NCBI GenBank assembly: GCA_029298735.1
Contig: JANSLP010000059.1
Span: 79,854-143,853 of the forward strand
DNA length: 64,000 bases
Source: Ophiostoma sp. CBS 140.51
Lineage: Eukaryota > Ascomycota > Sordariomycetes > Ophiostomatales > Ophiostomataceae
Direction: 5' to 3'
The position numbers and the translations under genes were made by a program. The notes beneath the pieces are model-generated. The model ran no database searches. It was not told the origin of the DNA and was given only the letters and a program-made list of their open reading frames with translations. Numbering within the stretch: position 1 is the first letter of the stretch; the number at the start of each line of letters is the position of its first letter. Positions 8,980-19,763 of the stretch are shown here, one piece after another.

Positions 8980-11900
8980 AAAGAGCGATTTCTTTTTGAC
9001 CTTTTGGAGTTCGAAATTGACTTCAACTCTTTTTTTGTCAGTGTAGCGTTGCTTTCCTGCGAGGACAAGCCTACAATACGGATTCAGCTAAGGCAATAGA
9101 TAATGCAAGATCCAATTTCAGCAGGGCGGCGAACCGTCTTTTTGAACTTCAGCTGCCCCCTTGTATATAAATTGACATAAATTGATGTCCAATATATATG
9201 TTAGATTCTGTAGAATTGACATGTCGACTGTTCTCAGCTTTGTTGTAAATATTCGAAGAAAGACGTGAGTTTTGCGGCCGGCAGTCCCAGCTTAGAAATC
9301 TCTCCTTGGTGGTTTTGTCATTTGATTTCTTTTCGTTTACGCCCGGTTATTTTTTCTTTTAAAAAACAAGATGACAGCTTGGAACATTAGTGGCAGTCTG
9401 AATACAAGAACTGTCAGTCATGTCACTCATCCCAATGCCCGGAATTGATACAGTCCAATACTCTCAACTATTGTCTCTTTTGTTTGTCTCGTATCATCCT
9501 TTTTTTTTTGCCTGCTTCAAACTATTGACAGTGACCGACCGACGGCTCCTGTTTCCCCAGCGAGTGAGATGTCTTCAACATGTCGTCACTCGTGAGACTG
9601 CAACGGCGCACATATGCGGTGCCCGCGCTCTTTTCTGATCCTTTTCTTCCTCTTTTGGGTCGACTTGCGTGTATTTCTGTCCTTTCTGTCCGAACTCTTT
9701 TTGGATCGTATTGAAGCATTTGAATCATTCGAACCAGTTGAAGACCAACAAGAGACCAACCGGCCAACAGACAAAAGTGAACCGCAGCACACCGTCTTGT
9801 TTGAGCGGGCCGCGGCTGGGTTGCGTTTTGGGGGTGCATTTGGAGGGCAGTTTGGTCGCTTCGGCGGGTGTTATTTTTGTGGTTTTGCATGTTGTAGCGG
9901 CTCGTTTATTGGTCCGGGCTGTGCTTCTTTTCATTTACGCGCGCCTGTCGTCGAAATGAGACTGCAATTAAGCTGTTGTGGCGGCTGTTCAACACTGTTA
10001 CTCACGGATGTATTGATTCTCGATTGCTGTCGAAAGCAGAGATAAAATGGCAAATCGAGTGAACAGCTGGCCCAGGAGCCAAAAGTAGAGACAATTACAC
10101 ATCGTACATAGCGAACACATTGCCCGCATCGCGGAGAAGAACACGACATACTGCCAGCTGTCTTTCGTATTTGAACACTAACGTAACAGTATGTAGGAGA
10201 GGTGCGTACCCGGCTATGCATACAATAGAAACATGCAGTGGAAAGGTGTGCCATGCAGACAGCCGCTGTCCACTCTCCGACATTGAACATCGATGATTCG
10301 TTTTTGCATAGCCAGCTTTGCATCCCGGGCTGCAGACTGCCAACAGACTCGATATCCGGCATGGAAATGGACGCGGCCAGTATTGTTCTAGAAAAGCGGT
10401 GTATTTCTGTTTCCATTCGTCGTTTCTTCCCGATATTCTTCCCGACAATGGAATCAACCATGTTCATAGTGTACCTCCTGGACAATAACTGCTAAATCTC
10501 GCCTATCCTCAGCTTGTCGACATTGGCAATTCCCACGAGCCCACTCGACGGCTATCGACAGCCAACCGACGTGTCCCTGTACCAACGTGCACCGCGTCTT
10601 TGTGTACACTAAGAAAAGTTCGTGAAGGGCAACTGTATTAATGCAAGTTTTCTGTGCGTTTTGTGCTGCCTGTCATCCCACCCATCGCACGGTTCAGGTC
10701 CTTTCCTTTTATCTCTTGTATCACAGCATAGGGTGGAATGACCGGACATGTTGGACAAACGTTGGGGGAGAATGGGGGACATTGGGGTGAAAAGGGAGGT
10801 GGCATGGGAGAGCACGACTTACTATGAACAGGCCACAGCTTTGCGTCGTTTTGCCTGACAGCTCTCGACATTTGAACACTGAGGTTGGCAGATACTGTCA
10901 TTATGTGACGGCAATGCTGGCATATTCAAAGTCGTCAAAAAATCTCGTGATAAAGCAGAAGGCGACAAAAAATAGAAACAAAATATGGCATGAGGTGAGT
11001 GCGACAGCTTTCTCCTCTTCTTTATTCTCTGCCGATCTCATGCCACTCACCTTGTTGTTTCCTCTTCTTTCCACGGCCGTAAATAGGACAGCCACGGTTG
11101 CACAGCAGGGGTTCTCTTTCTCTTTTTCACTATGAAGTACTGTTCTACCTTCCCACCTTCTCCCACCCTTACAAAAACGCCACGTCAAAGTGAACACGCG
11201 AGCCACGTCGAGCCAGACCAACGGCGTCCGTGGGGAGGTGAACAGATTGCTTTTGTCCCTTTTGTCTCTCCTCTTAGCAGGGAACCCATAGCTTCTTTAA
11301 GCGAGGGTGTGTTCCCTCTGGCGTTCGATGAGGTGCAGTCGAAGATACCTTGTAAGGAAGAAGACCTGTCGTTCATAAAGAGTATCAATTGAAATGTTTG
11401 CAGTTGTTTCTTCCTTTAAGCTCTTACTTTTCTTGCCATCTTTGTAGTTGCCAAAACTCTTTGGTAAGTTTTCACACGTTGCTCAGAATGCACTTGTTGT
11501 TAATCGACCATCAACAACCCCATCGACAACACCATTTGCCGATACCGCTCATTCCTATTACACGTGCAAGCCACTCTCGCCTACCGAATCGCCGCTCATT
11601 TGAACAGATGGTGTTTTTGTGGCTTGAGCGCGTTGATTTCAAGACGAGAGTGACTAGAGTAGATGTACGACATAATTTGTGCTTTGCTAGCCAGTCAGAC
11701 AACGGCGACGCCTCTTTTTGTTATCTGTGGCCGTCTGTGAGCTGTCTGTGGGGTCGTATTAGTGGTGTGTGCTTCCAAGAGCCGGCCAGTAGTCGTTCTC
11801 GAGGTGTGTAGCACAAAAGCAGGTTGTTGGTGAAGGATGGGCTGGCAGGCAATCTATATTCACAGCAAGGTAGAGAACCACACAGACCCCGGAGAATTAC

Positions 11901-12985
11901 GAGCCTGATATATGAATATGCAGTTGCTGCACTCCTATCTGCACTTATCGTGAGGCTGAAACGACCACAAGGAACGGCGAATACGAGGAATATATGCAAG
12001 GGACAAGAAGGAAGGAAGCAAAGTATGTAAAAGAAACGTTTTGTATTTTTAACCGTGTTTAAGTACAAGTTTCCCCAATTCCCAATCTTCAGTCCCCAGT
12101 TCCCAGTTACCCATCCGGTTCCCATCCCGAGTCCCCGTCCGCCCAAACCCAGCGCCATCCTGTAACGCTAGAAGAAATCAAAAAGAAAAAGAGGAAAGTA
12201 GGAAATAAAAGAAGATCTAAGAGAGAAATAGGAAATAAGGAAATATTGACTTGAGGAAATGAGAAATGAATCTTCAAAGGCCCGGAACGCCATATCCTCT
12301 ATACTACATAGGAGAGTGTGAAGTGACTGGTTGGGGAATGGGAAAAGGTAGGGGATAGGTTGGTTTTGCTTGTGAGGTGGAAATCCTGGACAAAGGAGAT
12401 GGAGAGATAAATAAAGAAACCAGGACGCCTTACCAACAAAGCCCTTCTTGTCCGGACTCCCAGCGCCCCTGCCGAGAAACGCCAAGAAAGAACACAGAAT
12501 AGAGAAAGAAGAGAATAGGAAAAGTGAAGAAAATGAAAAGAAATCAGCCAATGTGCACCGGACTCCGTCAAACCGTAAACTCCAGTATCTAAGTAACTCC
12601 ATAAGAAAAGGGCAACCCGTTTATATGATAAGGTACTCCCCTGCCCTGCAAGCTGCCGAGTAGCTGATGCGTTGCCTAGGAGGTGGAAGAGAAACGTAAA
12701 AAAGAAACGAGAAGACAGCTGCCCCTGTCCCCCTTGTGCTCTTCTTGCGTATACTGTTTCTTCCCGGAAGGATCTTGGAAAGAAAAAATCAACACATCCA
12801 TGCATATCTCAGTCCCGACTGGCAGGAAGAGCAGGAAAATAAGGAAGAAGACGAGGAAGACGAGGAAGAAGATGAAGGCGAGAAAGAAGGCGACAATGGA
12901 AGAAAAGGAAACAAAAATAAGACGGCAGGCTGCAGCTGAAGCAAGCCACCTCCTTTATTTTTTTTCTTGATTTTCACTTCACTGT
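8980..12985. other. 4-kb intergenic region without a supported gene
   Basis: Many short frames occur on both strands, none with recognisable domains, consistent codon use or paired splice sites. Local features are a degenerate TTCCCA-type repeat (about 12070-12150) and a purine-rich tract (about 12820-12930) just beyond the stop codon of the next leftward gene. An unannotated non-coding RNA cannot be excluded. Confidence 0.5.
12071..12150 (+). repeat. Degenerate TTCCCA/CCCAG-type repeat
   Basis: Pyrimidine-rich irregular reiterations of the kind TTCCCA, TCCCCAG, TTCCCAG, TTCCCAT and GTCCCCGT. It looks like a decayed minisatellite; no coding role is apparent. Confidence 0.45.
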
Positions 12986-13633
12986 CTAATCCCTCCACCA
13001 TTCGTCGTCATCACCCTCGCCCTCGTCGGCGGCAAACTGCATGTGCTGCGCCGTCGACGTGGCCAGGTAGCTGGTGGCCGCGTGCTGGGGCGTGAACACG
13101 AAGCGGGCAATTCCCGCGTCCATGTGGTCGATATCGTTGGCGTAGTAGTGGTCATCATTATCCTCCTTCAAGTGAACGTCAACACGCTCACTAAAGGGAC
13201 GCCCCGAGAAAATATCCCGGTCGTCGTCGGTGTCCATGTCTTCGCTCAAGGAGTGGTAGCGAGACTTTTTGATTGGGGAAGCACCGCCAAAGCGGAATAG
13301 ACGGCGGACACGGCGCGGTGGGGAGTAGGTACGTGGTTGGCCCTGATTCCAGTCGAGGGCCGGGCTCGGAGGGCTGTGGCTCTTACGGTCGCTGTTTCCC
13401 TTGAAAGCAGAGGATCCCTTCTTGAGTGTAGTCCGGGTACCCTGCTTGCAAGCTGACCAGGCGGCACTGGTGGCGCTTTTGGCGTGGGCAAGCGAGGAAG
13501 AGACGACGGATGTGGCCGTCGAGGAAGATGAAGAGCCGGTTGACGAAGAGATAGACAACGACTGGCTCTTGTGACTTTTGTGGCTTTTGTTGGTTGAGCC
13601 GGTGCCGACCGGCTTGAGTGTGAAGGATTTCAT
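12986..13633 (-). CDS. Small Ser/Lys-rich basic protein of unknown function (215 aa)
   Basis: Not recognised. From ATG 13633 the protein begins MKSFTLKPVGTGSTNKS, then has a Ser/Thr-rich stretch (about 25-60), a basic middle (KQGTRTTLKKGSSAFKGN and RRVRRLFRFGG), and an acidic C-terminal half ending DEGEGDDDEWWRD. No signal peptide or membrane span is visible. The frame is open further upstream to an ATG at 14083, but the added 150 residues read like untranslated leader (hydrophobic, Tyr/Phe-rich, low GC), and a TATA-like element at 13991-13999 would place transcription initiation downstream of 14083. I therefore use 13633. The existence of the gene is likely; the function is open. Confidence 0.65.
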   Translation of the reverse strand: MKSFTLKPVGTGSTNKSHKSHKSQSLSISSSTGSSSSSTATSVVSSSLAHAKSATSAAWSACKQGTRTTLKKGSSAFKGNSDRKSHSPPSPALDWNQGQPRTYSPPRRVRRLFRFGGASPIKKSRYHSLSEDMDTDDDRDIFSGRPFSERVDVHLKEDNDDHYYANDIDHMDAGIARFVFTPQHAATSYLATSTAQHMQFAADEGEGDDDEWWRD

Positions 13634-14866
13634 GTTGCAGTGGTCCGAGGAGTGGATGTATATGTTGTAAATAAAAAGGGTATGAGTGAAAGGGCTATGA
13701 GCGATGGTGAGAAGTGAAGTATAGTCGTAGAGATGCCGTAGAATTTCGTAGAGATCGTTGAGGTCGTAGAGCGATCGTGAGCAGTCGTAACGAGTGAAGG
13801 TGTTGTCTTTTTGTGAGATCTCTTTTTTTTTTATAATGAAAACGAATGACTGGAGAAGCGAGACATCTCCTGAGTGATAAAGGCAAAAAAGAGAAAGAGA
13901 TGCACAATCCAGAAACAAGATAGCTCTGCTCTGCTCTGATCTGATCTCCTTCTTTTCTTTTCCCCTTAATTCAAACGACACGTCGTCTGCTATATATATT
14001 TGAATTATTCGTCCATCACGAAACACGGTATGCGCTCCTCGACACTCCAAATTCTCACGCATCTCACTAGAAGTGAAATGCATTCCTACGTCGCCCGCCC
14101 CCTTCCATAGCCTTCTCCTCTTCTAAAGCCTCTTAAGCCTCCGGGACACGCGGACAGATCTGAGAGTACTTCTTGCCAGCCAGCCGATCCAATGCGCGCG
14201 CCATCTAGAAAGACTTCTCAGAAACATTTTGCTTTTTTTTCTGTTTTTCTGACCTATTCTATAGCATCTCTCACGCGATTATTGGGTGAACCAGCCATCA
14301 TGCGATGGGCGGCCCGCAGGCTTTGGTGAGAAATGTGGGAGGTTGCTGCATTCCAGAGCTGCGGAGAGCAGGCTGGCTTTTGCTGGGCGAGAGGACATCG
14401 ACGCCAACGAAGGGGCTGTCTCATTCCACACAGTCAATCCAGCCTCGAGCATGTCAAGCCAGCCTTTCCAGAAGGTCCTCGAGTCGCTGTGTGGTTAATC
14501 GAGTGCACTAATAAGAAGGAGAGCAACAGCTGAAACGCGGGTTGAGGCTATTTGACAATTATGAGTTTCATTCCACGTCTTGAACTGCCTCGCGGGAAAA
14601 TGCACCAACATCGTGCACAGTCAAAGTTAATTCATAATTTACATCTAACACGTCCAACCACTCCATCATTGCCTTCAAGGGCGGTGCATGTTTCAATACT
14701 GGCCTCCTTTTTTGATAAAAACAACTCTTAGCGTTGTATTGAAACAGAAGTAAAAACAAATCAGATTGGACGTCGGCCATCGGACATTGAAGATACCCTT
14801 CATACCGAGGGATACAGCACTTCAAAGAAGACCGCCACGTGCCGGAAAGCCTTCCCCGATGGCCCC
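13634..14866. other. Intergenic: leader of the 215-aa gene and 3' flank of rad1
   Basis: Apart from the TATA-like element, I see no gene. The stretch 14280-14530 has three overlapping plus-strand frames of about 65-70 codons, but they share no features of real proteins. Confidence 0.5.
13991..13999 (-). promoter_or_regulatory. TATA-like box for the 215-aa gene
   Basis: On the minus strand this reads ATATATATA, about 360 nt upstream of the chosen ATG at 13633. It implies a leader of roughly 300 nt and argues against the ATG at 14083. Assignment is by position and composition only. Confidence 0.4.
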
Positions 14867-16079
14867 CTAGAGCTCGTCATCGTCGTCGCTGTCCATCGCG
14901 CCGCGGCTTCTCGCCGTCCCGTTGTTACCACGCGAATCCTCTTCTTCCACATCAGTCTCTTCCTGCTCGTCCGACATAAATGGCACAAACGTAAAGTGCA
15001 GCCATTGCATGTTGTTGCCACCGTTGCCGTTGTGGTTTCCCAGCCCGGCACCACCATTCCCATTCCCGCTCCCGCCGTCCATCTCCACCATAAACTGCAG
15101 ACTCAGCACACCCTGCCCGTCACCCCGGATGCTCACTTTGCTCGCGAGCCGCATCGCTTCGGTCGCCGACTTGATCAGGTCAAACTTGAAGCTCTGCGCC
15201 CAGCTCTCGCGCACGGAAATGGACTCGAACAGGCTGCGTCCGCGGGAAAAGTCGACGCTGGCGCTGCCCAAGGGGCCGTGGCTAGATAACCGTAAATAAG
15301 GCTCACGTGGGGTAACGGTGAGTGTCAACAGGTTGGGCGACGCAGGTGCCAGCTCGACCAATGCATCAAGCAGCCAGCGGGGCTGCATAATCATCTTGAA
15401 CACCAAATCGTCACGGTCAAAGGGAATGGCCTCAAGCGCCTCGGGCACGTACGTGGCGAGGTTGCACGTCGTCTTGACAGAGGCTTCCTCCAAGATAATG
15501 CCAAAGGGAGCACCCTCTTCGGCGTACGAGATGCTGCATGTGCCCGGCATGCCCAATATCTGGTGACTGAACGCATCGGTTGCCTGCTTGCCTGCGCCTG
15601 TGCCCCCGTTGTTGTTGTTGTTGCCGCCGCGGCGGAAATTGTCTGGATCTTGCTTGACCTGCCGCGAGGGGGCATCTGTGACACCAAAGATTTGAAGGGC
15701 TTCGAGGAAGGCGGGTAGAGAGATTTGGAATGTAGCGGGGAGTGCTTCGTCATCTTCTTCTTCGTCATCATCATCACCAGCAGTCCCTTTGGAGCCGCCG
15801 CGAGGAAGGTTGAGTGAATAGGTTGCAAACATGGATCTGCCGATTGATGCCATGCCTGTTCATATTAGTATGCTGTCAAACAATGCTTAAACTGGTCGTA
15901 GAATATGAGAACCCACCCTGCATGACCCGTGTGTGGTCGGCAATGAACTTAATGCCGTCGTCCGAAATCTCAACGTGCACCTTGTTGGCGAAGCTGACGC
16001 AGCGGAGGAGTTGGTAGATCGGCCGGGTCGAGGTGGCCATCGCCCGGAAGAAAGGAGGAGCTTGAGTGTCGATATCCAT
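14867..16079 (-). CDS. rad1: DNA damage checkpoint protein Rad1 (9-1-1 clamp subunit)
   Basis: PCNA-like subunit of the Rad9-Rad1-Hus1 clamp, which is loaded at damaged DNA to activate the ATR/Rad3 checkpoint in the nucleus. Exon 1 is 15917-16079 and exon 2 is 14867-15855; the 61-nt intron 15856-15916 (GTGGGT...CAG, with a CATACTAAT branch region) joins TRVMQ-G-MASIGRSMF. The product is 383 aa. Family features are the N-terminal block IYQLLRCVSFANKVHVEISDDGIKF, typical of Rad1/Rec1 domain 1, the SMFATY segment, and the interdomain and C-terminal sheet segments (CNLATYVPE and VSIRGDGQGVLSLQFMVE). Acidic and Asn/Gly-rich inserts (residues about 75-90, 140-160 and 310-340) lengthen it relative to the human protein. 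The acidic tail MDSDDDDEL is typical of fungal homologues. Its start lies 266 nt downstream of the ost5 stop, on the same strand. Confidence 0.9.
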
Positions 16080-16345
16080 CGTGGAGGTTGTGTGTGGGTA
16101 AGTAGAGAATGACGAAACGCTGAACGAGATGCGAAAAAAAAAGCAAATGTGGTAGATAGATGTATGCGAAGAAACGCAAGAATAGCAGCAGAAACAGAAT
16201 TCAACGAAATCAACAGAAACGCCGCTGTATATCAACTATGATACAGTTTTTTTTGATATCCTTCCCTTTCCCTTGTATATGACCTGTCGAGCTTCTTCTC
16301 TGCTCGACTCGGTCTTTGCTTTGTAGATAATCGAAGATGCTGGGT

Positions 16346-16722
16346 CTAGACGTAGACGCCCACCGCACAGAACATGTAGACAATGCCGATCCTAGAAGAC
16401 GGTTGTTAGCAGATGTATACAGAGGATAAAGAGCGAGCCCTTCGTCGAATGTCAACATACGCAAGTGCCAATGATGCAGGAAGACCAAAGTAGGTGACGC
16501 CAGCAAGTGACCGCTCTAAAGATTGTTAGCTGCTATTCCAACACAAGACAGAAAAAGATAGAGAAAACGGGAGCTTGACGCACTCAACAGGAAGCTGCCC
16601 GTCAGACCGAAAGCAGCAACCAGCAGCAGGAATCCCACCCAGAACTGGCTTCCCTTGCCCACAGTAGGTTGAAAGGGACTGCCCGACGCAGTTTGCCAGA
16701 GCTCATGCAGCGAAGAATCCAT
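16346..16722 (-). CDS. ost5: Ost5, small subunit of the oligosaccharyltransferase complex (79 aa)
   Basis: Tiny ER membrane subunit of the complex that transfers the dolichol-linked glycan to Asn-X-Ser/Thr sites. Three exons were reconstructed: 16584-16722, 16461-16515 and 16346-16391. Introns 16516-16583 (GTGCGT...TAG) and 16392-16460 (GTATGT...TAG, with a TGCTAAC branch site) leave 240 nt, exactly 79 codons plus stop. The protein begins MDSSLHELWQ, has a first membrane span around FWVGFLLLVAAFGLTGSFLL (residues about 27-46), a short basic loop KRSL, and a second span ending in VYMFCAVGVYV; this C-terminal motif matches the Ost5 family ending. Fungal Ost5 proteins are about 80-90 aa, so the length fits. 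The start lies 551 bp from, and divergent to, the gcn5 start. Confidence 0.88.
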
Positions 16723-17273
16723 GTAGATGGTGTGGGTGAAGAGTTGGAGGAGGGAGGAGGAGGAGGAAAAGAAGGAGAGCGGTTGAGAAGGTGAGGAGAT
16801 CGAAAGGGGCGAAAGGTTGGACGTTGGCGAGGTTGATATTGAGGATGGAATGTCGTGAGAATGGACGTCGTGGTAAGAGGGAAGCTTCGCCCAAGGGGAA
16901 ACAGAGGCCAGCCAGTCAATTAGAGCAACGGTAGCTTCAATGCGTGGCGCGCGGCCTGCCGTGCGAGGAAAGTGCAAAGTACACGTTCACGTCCAGAAAG
17001 AGACTAGCGTGTTTCTGGACATCCGTCGCCTTTCCCTTCCCTTGGAGCCTTTCTCAGAAAGTGGAGACTTATACACGTGATACGATTAGTCACTACAATC
17101 TTCGAGGGGCGAGTTCCCACTTTACGCCACTCCACCTTTCTTTTCCTCTGCCGTCACTTGCCTTTACGAACCGCACGTCGCACTGGAGAGCTTCACAAGC
17201 TTTGGATCGCGAACTTGGACCTCAAGCGAAAAGAGGGCGCACAGCACCGCCATCGATTCCGACACAACCAACC
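16723..17273. promoter_or_regulatory. Divergent promoter between ost5 and gcn5
   Basis: The 551 bp between two head-to-head start codons must contain both promoters. The ost5 side is purine-rich on the plus strand (CT-rich on its own coding strand, about 16735-16800) and the gcn5 side is pyrimidine-rich (17020-17160). I see no strong TATA box on either side. Confidence 0.6.
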
Positions 17274-18827
17274 ATGGATCCATCAGACTTAGAGACGGCA
17301 GACGCCGTCCCTAAGGCTGAAGATAGTATGTGCACATCAATTTCTTCAAAGTTTTATCGACTAACACACCCAATAGATGCCAAGCGCAAGGCCAGCGAAG
17401 ACCCAACGTCACCGACCGAAGCAAAACGGATCAAGCGCAGCGACTCTAGCGAAGCAGCCGACAACGTGAACGAGGTGGCGGACTCGACCGAGTCAGCAGT
17501 AGCAGGAACAGAAACGAAAGCGACATCAGCCGACAATGACGATAATGACAAGAACGAAACAAAAGATGCGCCCAAGGCCGAAGCCGGCGCAATAAACGGC
17601 GACGAGGCTATGGAGACCGATGAGAAGAAGGAGAATGGAGAGGGTGGCGGCGAGGCAGATAAGAATGGCGATACAAAAGACGAAACGAACGGTACCGCCG
17701 CCGACAACGACTCCTTGGAAAAGAAGCCCCTCTCGAAAGCCGAAATGAAGCCGATTCCGTTCCCCGAAAAACCAGCCGTCATCGAAGAACGCACCGGCGA
17801 GATTGAGTTCCGTGTGGTCAATAATGACGGCGCCAAAGACAGCTTTGTCATTCTGACGGGCCTCAAGTGCATCTTCCAAAAACAACTACCAAAAATGCCA
17901 AAGGACTACATTGCTCGCCTCGTCTACGACCGCACACACTTGTCCATTGCCATTGTCAAGAAACCGCTCGAGGTCGTCGGCGGCATTACCTACCGCCCAT
18001 TCCGCGACCGCAAGTTTGCCGAAATTGTCTTTTGCGCCATCTCCTCGGACCAGCAGGTCAAGGGCTACGGCGCACATCTCATGTCCCACCTCAAGGACTA
18101 TGTCAAGGCCACGAGTCCCGTCATGCACTTTCTCACCTATGCCGACAATTACGCTATTGGCTATTTCAAGAAGCAAGGGTTCACAAAGGAAGTGACGCTG
18201 GACAAGTCCATCTGGATGGGCTACATTAAGGATTACGAGGGCGGCACGATTATGCAGTGCTCTATGCTGCCGCGCATCCGCTACTTGGAAATGGGTCGCA
18301 TGTTGCTCAAGCAGCGCGAGTGCGTCCAGGCCAAAGTACGCGCGTTCTCTAAATCGCACATTGTGCACCAGCCGCCCAAGGAGTGGAAACCGGGCACGGA
18401 TGGCGTGCAGCCCATTGACCCGTTGACGGTCGAGGCCATCAGCGCTTCGGGCTGGTCCTCGGACATGGACGAGCTGGCGCGGCAGCCACGGCACGGCCCC
18501 AACTACAACCAGCTGCTGCACCTGCTTAACGATTTGCAGAACCACCAGAGTGCATGGCCGTTCTTGATCCCTGTCAGCCGCGATGACGTGGCCGACTACT
18601 ACGAGGTGATCAAGGAGCCCATGGACTTGAGCACAATGGAGTCCAAGCTGGAAGCCGACCAGTACGCCACGCCCGAGGATTTCATTCACGATGCGAAGCT
18701 CATCTTCACCAACTGCCGCAAGTACAACAGCGACAACACGCCCTATACCAAGTCGGCCAACAAGCTGGAGAAGTTTATGTGGCAGCAGATCAAGGCCATT
18801 CCAGAATGGTCACATCTAGATCCGTGA
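17274..18827 (+). CDS. gcn5: Histone acetyltransferase Gcn5 (SAGA/ADA)
   Basis: Catalytic subunit of the SAGA and ADA co-activator complexes; transfers acetyl from acetyl-CoA to lysines of histone H3 and H2B tails. Exons are 17274-17325 and 17377-18827, giving 500 aa. The acidic/Lys-rich N-terminus (about residues 18-150) is disordered. The Gcn5-type HAT domain spans about 160-330, with the catalytic glutamate in FAEIVFCAI (near 232), the acetyl-CoA loop QVKGYGAHL (near 243-251), and LTYADNYAIGYFKKQGF. The C-terminal bromodomain (about 395-495) has WPFLIPV, the Tyr pair in VADYYEVI, and the acetyl-lysine-binding Asn in CRKYNSDNTPY. The 51-nt intron (GTATGT...TAG) is a multiple of three and stop-free, so retention would add 17 residues. 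ATG 17274 has a good context (ACCATGG); upstream in-frame sequence reads as leader. Confidence 0.96.
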   Translation: MDPSDLETADAVPKAEDSMCTSISSKFYRLTHPIDAKRKASEDPTSPTEAKRIKRSDSSEAADNVNEVADSTESAVAGTETKATSADNDDNDKNETKDAPKAEAGAINGDEAMETDEKKENGEGGGEADKNGDTKDETNGTAADNDSLEKKPLSKAEMKPIPFPEKPAVIEERTGEIEFRVVNNDGAKDSFVILTGLKCIFQKQLPKMPKDYIARLVYDRTHLSIAIVKKPLEVVGGITYRPFRDRKFAEIVFCAISSDQQVKGYGAHLMSHLKDYVKATSPVMHFLTYADNYAIGYFKKQGFTKEVTLDKSIWMGYIKDYEGGTIMQCSMLPRIRYLEMGRMLLKQRECVQAKVRAFSKSHIVHQPPKEWKPGTDGVQPIDPLTVEAISASGWSSDMDELARQPRHGPNYNQLLHLLNDLQNHQSAWPFLIPVSRDDVADYYEVIKEPMDLSTMESKLEADQYATPEDFIHDAKLIFTNCRKYNSDNTPYTKSANKLEKFMWQQIKAIPEWSHLDP

Positions 18828-19763
18828 TCTGTCGCTACTGCTGCTGCTCATTTTCTTCTCTCTTTTTTATTTCGACACACTGGCGTCTATTGTTTTTTTT
18901 TATGAGCGTGCGTTGGTTTTTATTTACTCCTCTTTCAAATTTCCTTCTTTTTTACTTTCTGTTACATTATTTAGCATCACTGCATGGTCATCAACTTGGA
19001 GGACAAATGGTTTTTATACCCAGACGTGTGAGAAAGACGGGTGTTGCATGGCCACACAAAAAGGAGCATTTCGGGCTGGTTAGGCTGCATTGGTGGGAGG
19101 TCGGCGGCGTTTTACTGGGGTTTTTGTAAGGTCTTTGACTTCAAAAATATCAAAATAATTCAAATCGAACAAGAAAAGCAGCAACACACAATATGGTAGA
19201 GAAATGTGAACTGTAGCAAAGGCACGTCACCGGCAAAGTTTGTAAATAAACTGCGATATCTAGCTATTTGTCTCGTGTAGTGACTCAAAACCAACGTATG
19301 CTATCCAGGATGCATGAAGGAGTACGGTAACAAAAATTGTAAGATAACCTGAAAGCGAAATCTAAAATCCAGCGGTACAAATAGAATCAAAGAGGCAACG
19401 CCTCGACGGAGCGGGATAAACGTGGGCCGTCTAATCATCGTTTGGCCGGGAAAACATAAACAAAATAGGGGGAATAAGGGACATGAGAATAACCCGACGA
19501 GAAAGAGGATGTAAATAAAATCCAACGAAATGGGATACCCGCAAGTTTGGAAAAGCAACACAGAACTCCGCGCCTAAAGACAATGAGACTGACATTCAAT
19601 GCAGCTCTAATAAGCCAACGCCGGCGCCTCCAGATAAAATATGGCGTGACAAAGGAAAAGCATAATAGACCGATTAACCAAAACAGAAAAGGGGAATTAG
19701 GCGAGTGGATGTGAAAATGAGAGGAACAATTCGAGATCCAATGAGACAAGAGGAAAGATCTCC
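18828..19763. other. Convergent 3' intergenic region
   Basis: Holds the 3' ends of the rightward gcn5 and the leftward gene at 19764-21044. T-rich runs follow the gcn5 stop (18840-18960). No gene is supported here. Confidence 0.6.

Noticed and set aside
12736..12939. Acidic plus-strand frame (Glu/Asp/Lys-rich)
   Set aside because: Arises from a purine tract in the 3' flank of the leftward 215-aa gene; no start context or splice support.
14081..14083. Upstream ATG giving a 365-aa version of the 215-aa protein
   Set aside because: Added residues look like untranslated leader, and a TATA-like element lies between the two ATGs.
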